Positions 15,103 to 21,074 of a stretch of 21,824 nt of DNA are shown piece after piece. Numbering within the stretch: position 1 is the first letter of the stretch; the number at the start of each line of letters is the position of its first letter. The position numbers and the translations under genes were made by a program. Under the pieces are notes generated by a model. That model was not told where the DNA came from. It made no database searches and saw only the letters and a program-made list of their open reading frames with translations. The DNA comes from Chloroflexota bacterium (GTDB taxonomy: Bacteria; Chloroflexota; Dehalococcoidia; SHYB01), in assembly GCA_016200725.1 (NCBI GenBank), contig JACQEE010000007.1:1-21824 (forward strand), written 5' to 3'.

Positions 15103-15800
15103 CTGCGTATCATCGTGACGGGCTCACATGGCTTCATCGGCTCGGCGGCGGTCGCCGAGTTGGAGCGACGCGGCCACGAGGTATGGCGCCTGACGCGCGG
15201 TACCCCGCATGAGCGCGAGGTCGCGTGGAATCCGTCGCGAGGCGCCGTCGACGCGGCGCGTCTCGAGGGGTTCGATGCTGTCGTGCACCTCGCGGGCGAA
15301 CCGCTCACGGGCGTCAGGTGGACGGCGGCGAAGAAGCGCCGCATCCTCGAGAGCCGCGTCAACGGTACGCTCCTGCTCGTCGACACCCTCGCGACGCTGA
15401 AGCAGCGGCCACAGGCATTCGTCGCAGCCTCGGCGATCGGCATCTACGGGGAGCGCCATGCAGAGTTGCTCAGCGAGAGCGCTGCGACCGGCGAAGAGTT
15501 CCTCGCCGAGACGGTGCAGGCATGGGAGGCAGAGACTGCCCGCGCGGCGACGCTGGGGACTCGCGAAGTGCGCCTTCGTTTCGGCGTCGTGCTCGGGGCG
15601 AATGGCGGCGCGCTGCGAGTCTTCGCACGCACCGCGCGACTCGGTCTCGGCACGGTGTTCGGCAGCGGCAAGCAGATCGTCTCCTGGGTGGCGCTGAGTG
15701 ACGCGGCTCGCGCCATCGCCCATGCCGTCGAGACATCGAGCGTCGAAGGACCAACGCGAGCCTCGATGAGGCGCTGCGGCACGAACTGGGCCGCAGGTAG
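15103..15800 (+). pseudogene. TIGR01777/YfcH-like NAD-dependent epimerase, internal deletion with frameshift
   Basis: The first 220 or so residues are a good SDR-type sugar epimerase-like protein of the TIGR01777 (YfcH/SulA) family: RIIVTGSHGFIGSAAVAELE (NAD-binding GxxGFIG), VHLAGEPLTGVRWTAAKK, SRVNGTLLLVDTL, ASAIGIYG, LRFGVVLGANGGAL, SWVALSDAARAI. After VEGP the frame runs into unrelated Arg/Cys-rich residues to 15840. The sequence NASLDEALRHELGRR-stop, the normal end of this family, lies in another frame at 15753-15800. About 75 residues of the usual 300 are therefore missing between VEGP and NASL, and the frame is shifted. The best start by alignment is a CTG at 15103 after AGGAG (ATG expected); a TTG at 15061 overlaps the promoter. 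Both ends thus look decayed. A sequencing or assembly error is less likely, since a real segment is absent. Confidence 0.75.
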
Positions 15801-15802
15801 TC

Positions 15803-16429
15803 CTACGCCTTCGCGCGCTCGTAGTCCTCGGGCGTGTTGAGGTTGGTCACCACGAGTGGGTCGGCGATCTCGATCTCGCGCAGCGCCTCGCGGTGCCGTT
15901 CGATCACCTCGCGGATGCCCTGCTTCGCCTCGCTGATCTCCAGCAACTCGGGGATGAGTGAGGCGTCGAAAAGAGGCGGATGCCCATGACGATTGCCATG
16001 TCGCGGCACCGAGATGAGGTTGCCCTTCGAGAGGTGCTCATCGATGAGGCGCTGCAACACTTCGCGAGGTCGCGGTTGATCGACTGCGAGCAGCATCACA
16101 CCGGATGGCGTCGCTCGCAGCGCGCGGAGGCCTGCCTTGATCGAGGTCGTCTTCCCCTCACGATAGGCGTCGTTGCGAACGACGTGGACGCGCTTGTCCA
16201 CGAGCGATGGCTCCACGAGCGGTCGCACGCGCGCCGCCTCGTGACCCAGGACGACGGCAATCTCGCCAGCCGTCGTGGCGCGCAACTCCTGCAGGTGGTA
16301 TTGCACGAGCGGCAGTCCGCGCCAGGGCAACAGTTGCTTGGGCTGGCCCATACGCGACGACTCGCCCGCGGCGAGGAGGATTACGGCGAAGGGAACTATC
16401 CGTGGGGACGCTCGACGCTTGGGCGCCAT
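15803..16429 (-). CDS. mocA: MobA-like NTP transferase, probable molybdenum cofactor cytidylyltransferase
   Basis: A 208-residue nucleotidyltransferase. The N-terminal VILLAAGESSRMGQPKQLLPW is the nucleotide-binding loop (LAAGxSxRMGxPK) shared by MocA and MobA. RNDAYREGKTTSIKAGL, VMLLAVDQPRP (metal-binding Asp) and RHGNRHGHPPLFDASLIPEL follow, and the tail VTNLNTPEDYERAKA is typical of the family. MocA joins CMP to molybdopterin to give the dinucleotide cofactor of xanthine-dehydrogenase-type enzymes; PKQLLPW favours MocA over MobA, which makes the guanine form. It starts 14 bases after the xdhC stop, so the two are one transcript. No clear Shine-Dalgarno is seen, consistent with coupling. 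The molybdoenzyme itself is not in the window. Its 3' end lies 2 bases from the stop of the decayed epimerase. Confidence 0.82.
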   Translation of the reverse strand: MAPKRRASPRIVPFAVILLAAGESSRMGQPKQLLPWRGLPLVQYHLQELRATTAGEIAVVLGHEAARVRPLVEPSLVDKRVHVVRNDAYREGKTTSIKAGLRALRATPSGVMLLAVDQPRPREVLQRLIDEHLSKGNLISVPRHGNRHGHPPLFDASLIPELLEISEAKQGIREVIERHREALREIEIADPLVVTNLNTPEDYERAKA

Positions 16430-16443
16430 CGAGGGTATGGCGC

Positions 16444-17643
16444 CTACAGCCTGGCGATGGCGCGAGACTTGGGGCGCGGCTTCGCGGCCATCTGGCGCGC
16501 CTTGTCGACGAACTTCGCGTCCATGGTCATCGAGCCGCCCTGCTTGTCGTGGCGAACGGCGATGATCTCGGCCATGATGCTGATCGCGATCTCGTCCGGC
16601 GTGCGACCGCCGATGTCGAGGCCGACGGGTGCGCGGATTTCGCGGATGCGCTCCTCAGGAACGCCTTCGCGGATGAGGTCTCGGAAGATCATCAGGCTCT
16701 TGCGCCGGCTACCGAGCAGGCCGATATAGCCGGCCTTCGATCGCGCCGCCTCGCGCGTGGCGATGTCGTCGAGTTTGTGGCCGCGCGTAGCGATGATGAC
16801 GAAGCAGTTCGGCGAGAGGTCCAGCGACCGCAGCCCCTTGTCGAACTCGTCGACCACGATGCGGTCGGCGTCGGGGAAGCGCTCCTTGTTGGCGTACACC
16901 TCGCGGTCGTCGACGATCCAGACCTTGTAGCCGAGCATTTTCGCGAAGTTGTAGACGGCCTTGCCGACGTGGCCGCCGCCGGCGATGACGACAGTGGGCG
17001 GGTTGGTGAACGTCTCCACGAAGGCGCGGGCGCCGTCCTCGGTCTCCACCCAGCGTTCGAGGCCGCGCGGCATGACCTCGAGGGCGGTGTTGCGTGCCGC
17101 GCGGTCGAGCGCCTCGCTGCCGAGCGTGCCCACCGTGCTGCCGTTGGCGCGGACGAACAGTTTTGAGCCTGGTAAACCCGTTCGTGGTGAGCCGATAGCC
17201 TGCCCTGAGGCTGGGCGAAGGGAACCATGAACGGTCTTGCCCGGCGTCACCAGCGTCGCCATCGCCCGGTCACCCCTGCCCTGGTAGGCGGCGAGTATCT
17301 CGTCGACGAATGGCGCCATGTCGCGGTCGCCCATGATGGGGTCGATCAGGATGTCCATGTTGCCGCCGCAGACGAGGCCGTCATTGGCAGCGATGTCCTC
17401 GTTGAGAACGAAGCGCCGCAGTTGCGCGCCATTGTTCTGCTCGAAGATGGTCTTCGCCTCGGCCCAGACGTCGGCCTCGACGCACCCGCCGCCGAGCGTG
17501 CCCACGGCGGTGCCATCGCGGCGCACGAGCAACTTCGCGCCCGGCTTCTGCGGCGTCGAGCCCTTCGTGCGCACGACCGTCGCCAGGACGAACGGCTCGC
17601 CCTTTTTGAGCAACTTGTCGGCTTCGTCAAAGACTGGCTGCAT
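16444..17643 (-). CDS. xdhC: XdhC/CoxI family molybdenum-cofactor maturation protein with in-frame repeat insertion
   Basis: From ATG 17643 it has 399 residues; an upstream start at 17679 overlaps promoter-like sequence. The N-terminal XdhC/CoxI domain shows VVRTKGSTPQKPGAKLLVRR and GTLGGGCVEADVW, then CGGNMDILIDP. The C-terminal Rossmann part has TVVIAGGGHVGKAVYNFAK (about 217-235), VIIATRGHKLDD, YIGLLGSRRK and IRAPVGLDIGGRTPDEIAISI. XdhC proteins bind and help sulfurate the molybdenum cofactor before insertion into xanthine- or CO-dehydrogenase-type enzymes. Between LVTPG and GSKLFVR there are about 23 extra residues (starting KTVHGSLRPASGQ and ending SPRTGLP) coded by a palindromic repeat at 17178-17234. 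They would lie in the linker and may be tolerated. It precedes mocA in one unit. Confidence 0.88.
   Translation of the reverse strand: MQPVFDEADKLLKKGEPFVLATVVRTKGSTPQKPGAKLLVRRDGTAVGTLGGGCVEADVWAEAKTIFEQNNGAQLRRFVLNEDIAANDGLVCGGNMDILIDPIMGDRDMAPFVDEILAAYQGRGDRAMATLVTPGKTVHGSLRPASGQAIGSPRTGLPGSKLFVRANGSTVGTLGSEALDRAARNTALEVMPRGLERWVETEDGARAFVETFTNPPTVVIAGGGHVGKAVYNFAKMLGYKVWIVDDREVYANKERFPDADRIVVDEFDKGLRSLDLSPNCFVIIATRGHKLDDIATREAARSKAGYIGLLGSRRKSLMIFRDLIREGVPEERIREIRAPVGLDIGGRTPDEIAISIMAEIIAVRHDKQGGSMTMDAKFVDKARQMAAKPRPKSRAIARL
17178..17234. repeat. Palindromic repeat element inserted in frame inside xdhC
   Basis: CCGTTCGTGGT at the left end and ACCATGAACGG at the right end form 11-bp inverted termini with one mismatch. 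An inner stem AGCCT/AGGCT (17197-17201, 17208-17212) lies between. The 57-base span is a multiple of three and has no stop in the xdhC frame. It resembles the GTTCGTGGTGAGC...GAAGGGAACC-type palindromic elements that are scattered in many GC-rich genomes. Resemblance is from memory, not a search. Confidence 0.7.
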
Positions 17644-17649
17644 GGCTCC

Positions 17650-17679
17650 AGTATACCGAAGGCCACTTTCTACCAACAA
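17650..17679 (-). promoter_or_regulatory. Putative xdhC-mocA promoter, possibly leaderless
   Basis: On the minus strand TTGTTG (17679-17674) and TATACT (17655-17650) are 18 bases apart. The -10 ends 6 bases before the ATG at 17643, so transcription would begin at or next to the start codon, giving a leaderless message. This also argues against the upstream start at 17679. Confidence 0.4.
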
Positions 17680-17691
17680 CAGGTGTGACCC

Positions 17692-18390
17692 TCACCCTAC
17701 CCCCATCGCTACCAACACTTCCGTCAGCGACGCCACCGTTATGTCCGGTTGCACCCCCTGTTCGATGGCCTCGTTCTTGCGACGCACCCACACCGTCGAG
17801 AGGCCAACCTGCTGGCCGGGGCCGATATCGTTCTTGAGGCTGTCGCCGACCATGACGACGTTGCGGGCCTGCGCCATCAGGCGGTCGAGCAGGCGGTCGA
17901 AGTAGTCGCGCTTGCCCTTGCCCACGCCCAGCGTCTCCTCGTCGAAGGTGGCGGCAAAGTAGACGCAGCCGCCCTGGCGCTCGATGTGCTCGGCCTTCGT
18001 CTTCGCGTAATCACCCGTCGCGATGTGCAGCGTATACCCGGCATCCTTCATCCGATTCAAGAAAGGGATGGCCTCGGGAAAGAGGGCCGTCGCGTACCAG
18101 CACTCCTCCTGGGCAGCGCGGATGCGGCGCCGCAGTTCGGCCTTCACCGACACAGCGGTCACGCGAGCCAGTTCCTCCAGCAGCATGCGGAAATGCAGTT
18201 CGAGGTCCTCGTGCCGCTCGAATGGCTCGTTGGAGACGATGTAGCGGTGGATGCGCTGCCAGTGCTGGAAGACCTGGCGACCCGTCAGCCCCAGCAGTCC
18301 ATCGAGGTTGCGCTCATAGACCAGGTCGGAGTCGTTGAGCGTGCGGTCGAAGTCGAGGAGGACTTGGGCATCGGGCGGTCGCGGCAACAT
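17692..18390 (-). CDS. HAD-superfamily hydrolase
   Basis: From ATG 18390 it has 232 residues; the frame is open to 18435, but the added residues (TRCPRARKAWIMWP) are not HAD-like. The HAD core motifs are complete: motif I LLDFDRTLND (Asp13 nucleophile, Asp15 acid/base), motif II IATGD, motif III Lys in GKGKRDYF, and motif IV VMVGDSLKNDIGPGQQVG, followed by TVWVRRKN. Between I and II is an alpha-helical cap (about 25-105), the C1-type cap of phosphoglycolate- or haloacid-like enzymes. The likely reaction is dephosphorylation of a small metabolite; the substrate cannot be read. The last residues (GVG, stop) are encoded by a CCCTCACCCTACCCC stretch that resembles the tail of the repeat before glyS, so the stop may come from a repeat fragment. 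It is divergent from the amidohydrolase. Confidence 0.82.
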   Translation of the reverse strand: MLPRPPDAQVLLDFDRTLNDSDLVYERNLDGLLGLTGRQVFQHWQRIHRYIVSNEPFERHEDLELHFRMLLEELARVTAVSVKAELRRRIRAAQEECWYATALFPEAIPFLNRMKDAGYTLHIATGDYAKTKAEHIERQGGCVYFAATFDEETLGVGKGKRDYFDRLLDRLMAQARNVVMVGDSLKNDIGPGQQVGLSTVWVRRKNEAIEQGVQPDITVASLTEVLVAMGVG

Positions 18391-18450
18391 AGGCCACATT
18401 ATCCACGCTTTCCGAGCCCGAGGGCAGCGGGTCAAACAAGACGCCTGCGC

Positions 18451-18456
18451 TACAAT
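18451..18456 (+). promoter_or_regulatory. Putative -10 element of the amidohydrolase gene
   Basis: TACAAT lies about 35 bases before the ATG in TGCGCTACAATG, almost the same as TGCGCTATACTG before fumarase. No clear -35 is visible. Confidence 0.35.
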
Positions 18457-18491
18457 GCTGCCATTCCGCTCACCCCTGAGGAGGCCTTGCC

Positions 18492-19643
18492 ATGCCGAAA
18501 GGCGCGCCCTACCCGGTGATCGACTGCGACGGCCACATCTCCGAGCCGATCGACCTGTGGGACCAGTACCTCGACTCGCGGACGGCCGGGCGGGCCTCGG
18601 CGGCCCTGCGCATGGTGAACCACCCCGGCGGCGGCGTGAGCGCCTGCGTCGAGGGCGAGTTCATCGGCGAGGCGTCGTTCCAGGGCGGCGGCGGGTTCGG
18701 CAAGACGGCGGCGCAGATATCAAAGGCGCACTGGAACCCCGTCGACATGCACCGCGGCGGCTTCGAGAACGTCCAGCGCATCAAGGACATGGATGCGATG
18801 GGCATCGACGCCGCGGTGCTCTACCCCTCGATGTGCCTGCTCATCAACGGCGTGAAGGATGCCGAGTTGGCGGCGGCGATGTGCCGAGCCTTCAACAAGC
18901 ACCTCGCCGAGTTCTGCAAACCCTACAAGACGCGGCTCTTCGGCGCGGCGATGGTGCCCGCGCAGAGCGTCTCGTTCATGATCGACGTCGCCGCCGACGC
19001 CGCGCTCGTCGGGCACAAGGCCATCGCCGTGCGGCCGAACGCCGTGCATGGACGCGCGCTGCACCACAAGTATTACGACCGATTCTGGGACGCGATGCAG
19101 GAAGTGAAGATGGCCGTCGCCCTGCATCCGGCGGCCACATCAGAGGTGCAGGGCACTTTCGATACGATCTCGTCGCTGGGCAGCGACTCGCACCGCATGC
19201 TCCCCGACGCCCTCGCCCTGCCTTTCGACTGCATGATGACGCTCTCCTGGCTCATGTTCAGCGGCACCCTCGACCGTCATCCCGACGTGCGCATCGCAGT
19301 GCTCGAGGCCAGCGGCTCGTGGGCGACCATGTTCATCGAGCGGCTCGACAAGCGCGTGAAGTACGGCGGTGGCCCCGCGGGCGGTCGCACCCCGGACATC
19401 AAGTCGCTGCCCAGCGAGATCTTCAAGCGCCAGTGCTTCGTCGCCTTCGAGAGCGAAGAGGCGGCCATGCCGCGCCTCGCGGATGTGGTCGGCGACAGCA
19501 TGATCTGGGGCAGCGACTACCCACACTTCGATGGCGAAGCGCCCGCCGAGGCCATCGAAAACGTCTCGCGCCTGCCCGTCGAGATGCAGGCCAAGATCAT
19601 GAGCGGCAACGCCATGCGCCTATACGGGATACGGATGGATTAG
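18492..19643 (+). CDS. Amidohydrolase-related (amidohydrolase 2 / ACMSD-like) metal-dependent hydrolase
   Basis: A 383-residue TIM-barrel protein with a strong ribosome site (GAGGAGG, 7 bases from the ATG). The N-terminal VIDCDGHISEP carries His15 in place of the usual HxH pair, a variant frequent in this subfamily (DxDxHxxEP). Later residues fit the metal and proton-transfer set: ALHPA with His212, LDRHPDVRI with His263, and WGSDYPH with Asp342. IERLDKR and the C-terminal MSGNAMRLYGI complete the family pattern. Members decarboxylate or hydrolyse small aromatic or cyclic acids, often in degradation pathways; the actual substrate is not known. It stands alone, divergent from the HAD gene, with a TACAAT promoter. 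The intradiol-like dioxygenase lies over 14 kb away, so a shared pathway is only a thought. Confidence 0.85.
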   Translation: MPKGAPYPVIDCDGHISEPIDLWDQYLDSRTAGRASAALRMVNHPGGGVSACVEGEFIGEASFQGGGGFGKTAAQISKAHWNPVDMHRGGFENVQRIKDMDAMGIDAAVLYPSMCLLINGVKDAELAAAMCRAFNKHLAEFCKPYKTRLFGAAMVPAQSVSFMIDVAADAALVGHKAIAVRPNAVHGRALHHKYYDRFWDAMQEVKMAVALHPAATSEVQGTFDTISSLGSDSHRMLPDALALPFDCMMTLSWLMFSGTLDRHPDVRIAVLEASGSWATMFIERLDKRVKYGGGPAGGRTPDIKSLPSEIFKRQCFVAFESEEAAMPRLADVVGDSMIWGSDYPHFDGEAPAEAIENVSRLPVEMQAKIMSGNAMRLYGIRMD

Positions 19644-19652
19644 GGCTCAGTC

Positions 19653-19982
19653 GTGGGTAGGCGAAGCAGGAAAATGTTGGAGGAAGCCGTTCGTGGTGCG
19701 AACGGGAGGAAGCGAGCTCTCGCCTGCTATCAACTCGGGCTTTTTCATGACAACAATTCCCGCGAGGTCGCAGCAATCCCTCGCTATCGGCAGGCTATTC
19801 GGCTAGGACTCGATAAGGAGACCGAAGCCCAGGCACGCGCCTGGTTGGCAAGCAGTTTGTCAAAGACAGGGCGGCCAGGGTTGGCTGCAAAAGAGGCAAC
19901 AAGAGCTCTGGCGCTGACCAGCGACCCAGAACTAGTCAAGTTTCTATCTGGACTCAAGCGACGAATTGAACGGACGCGATAG
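19653..19982 (+). CDS. Small TPR protein (TPR_5-like, 109 aa)
   Basis: Starts with GTG 9 bases after the amidohydrolase stop; an ATG at 19674 would remove 7 residues. The sequence shows two to three helix pairs: ACYQLGLFHDNNSREVAAIPRY, QAIRLGLDKETEAQARAWLA, SSLSKTGRPGLAAKEATRAL and SDPELVKFLSGLKRR (each only part of the repeat). RLGLDKETEAQARAWLASSLSKTGR is close to the TPR_5-type pattern, a small protein-protein interaction scaffold. It has no signal peptide. Base composition is visibly less GC-rich than its neighbours (many AAT, CTA, TTT and AGG/AGA codons), which suggests it is a more recent arrival or weakly expressed. Its partner is unknown. The last helix is basic (KRRIERTR). Confidence 0.72.
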   Translation: MGRRSRKMLEEAVRGANGRKRALACYQLGLFHDNNSREVAAIPRYRQAIRLGLDKETEAQARAWLASSLSKTGRPGLAAKEATRALALTSDPELVKFLSGLKRRIERTR

Positions 19983-20084
19983 ATTGACAGATAGACGCTG
20001 GTTCCTCGCTCAACCGTTTGCCCCTCTCCTACGTAACATTTCGCGATAGACTCGCTGTGGCCGCTTGTCTGAAAGGAGCCGCTG

Positions 20085-20876
20085 ATGTTGCTATCCAAGA
20101 AGAAGATTGCCGTCATCGAGATTGATGGCACGATCGGGTCGAAGGTGAAGGCGGAGACAACGCTGCCGCTGTTGGCTCGGGCAGAGAAGGACTCAAAGTT
20201 CAAGGCGCTGCTGCTCATCATCAACTCACCGGGCGGAGCGGCGGCGACGGCGGAAGAGATCTTCATGGCGGCGAATCGTGTGGCCGCGAAAAAGCCTGTC
20301 GTGGCCTACGTGCGCGGGACGTGCGCCTCGGGCGGGCTGTACATCAGCCTGTCGGCGCACAAAGTCGTCGCCCTGAGCAACTCCGCGATCGGCTCCATCG
20401 GCGTGATGTTCACCAAACTCGTGGCCGCGGACCTGATGCAGAAGGTTGGCCTCTCGATGTCCGTCGTGAAGTCGGCGGCGCACAAGGACATGTTCGCGCC
20501 CTGGCGCCCGCCGACAGCAGAGGAGACGGCGAAGTTGCAGACCATCGTCGACGACACCTTCGAGCGCTTCGTCAACGTGGTCGCCGAGAAGCGCAAACTC
20601 GATCGCGGCAAGGTGCGCTCCATCGCGACCGGCGAGATGTTCGGCGCGCGCAAGGCCAAGGAACTCGGGCTAATCGACGAGATTGGCGACATGGAGACGG
20701 CCCTGGACATGTCGGCAAAGATGGCTGGCATCAAACGGCGCGTGCAATACCTGCGACCCAAGCGCGGCTGGCGCCCCATCGCCCGCCTCGGCTTCGGCGC
20801 AAACCTGGGTGAGGAGATCACAGAAGCCGTCTACGCGAAGATGGAAGCTGAGGCCGGGGGCAAGTTGTGGATGTGA
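20085..20876 (+). CDS. sppA: Short SppA/S49-family serine protease
   Basis: A 263-residue peptidase S49 homologue with AAAGGAG 6 bases before the ATG. It shows VIEIDGTIG, then LLLIINSPGGAAATAEEI, then VVAYVRGTCASGGLYISLSA with the catalytic Ser82, and AIGSIGVMF. Lys134 in KSAAHKDM lies 52 residues after Ser82, the same spacing as the Ser/Lys dyad of Bacillus SppA. IATGEMFGARKAKELGLIDEIG closes the core. Most SppA enzymes have an N-terminal membrane anchor and degrade cleaved signal peptides at the membrane. This one starts directly at the protease core (MLLSKKKIAVIEI) with no anchor or signal, so it is probably cytoplasmic or loosely membrane-bound. The last 50 residues contain an Arg-rich segment (RPKRGWRPIARLG) that could contact the membrane. 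It appears to stand alone. Confidence 0.85.
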   Translation: MLLSKKKIAVIEIDGTIGSKVKAETTLPLLARAEKDSKFKALLLIINSPGGAAATAEEIFMAANRVAAKKPVVAYVRGTCASGGLYISLSAHKVVALSNSAIGSIGVMFTKLVAADLMQKVGLSMSVVKSAAHKDMFAPWRPPTAEETAKLQTIVDDTFERFVNVVAEKRKLDRGKVRSIATGEMFGARKAKELGLIDEIGDMETALDMSAKMAGIKRRVQYLRPKRGWRPIARLGFGANLGEEITEAVYAKMEAEAGGKLWM

Positions 20877-20893
20877 CGAGTTCGGTCGTGTCT

Positions 20894-20956
20894 CAATTTG
20901 CTGTAGTGCGGGGGAGTGAGGCGTTTCCCGTTCGTACCCTCAAATTGATGCACTAC
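20894..20956. repeat. Interleaved inverted repeats upstream of glyS
   Basis: CAATTTG (20894-20900) and GTAGTGC (20903-20909) are followed by their reverse complements CAAATTG (20941-20947) and GCACTAC (20950-20956) in the same order. The order A-B-A'-B' allows two exclusive hairpins or an H-type pseudoknot, not one nested stem. It lies in the 198-base gap between sppA and glyS, upstream of the putative glyS promoter. Confidence 0.5.
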
Positions 20957-20972
20957 CGATGAGTTCGCGCCT

Positions 20973-20986
20973 CTACACACGTGTAG
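20973..20986 (+). promoter_or_regulatory. Short palindrome at the putative glyS promoter
   Basis: CTACAC-AC-GTGTAG has 6-bp arms with a 2-base centre. It covers the position expected for the -35 box of a TACGAT -10 at 20998-21003, so it may be an operator. No binding protein can be named. Confidence 0.3.
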
Positions 20987-21021
20987 GCAGCCACTGCTAC
21001 GATGGGTGCTGTTTACCAATT

Positions 21022-21041
21022 CCCTTCCCTTGAGGGAAGGG
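21022..21041 (+). repeat. Leader hairpin of glyS (copy 2 of the fumarase leader hairpin)
   Basis: CCCTTCCC and GGGAAGGG with a TTGA loop (the stem can extend to 9 bp) follow CAATT, exactly as in copy 1 at 4132-4151. GGTAGGGTTAGG follows. It lies between the TACGAT -10 and the GGAGG ribosome site of glyS. Confidence 0.7.
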
Positions 21042-21074
21042 GTAGGGTTAGGTTGGAATCTGGAGGACTCGAAC

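Noticed and set aside
16207..17166. Plus-strand ORF of 319 codons opposite xdhC and mocA
   Set aside because: Antisense shadow; no motif, while the minus frames are recognisable families.
18335..19660. Plus-strand ORF of 441 codons over the amidohydrolase
   Set aside because: Arg-rich out-of-frame reading; the overlapping frame encodes a complete amidohydrolase with a strong ribosome site.
20877..21074. Glycine T-box or riboswitch before glyS
   Set aside because: No specifier-loop or T-box core sequence is seen; only a simple hairpin and interleaved short repeats.
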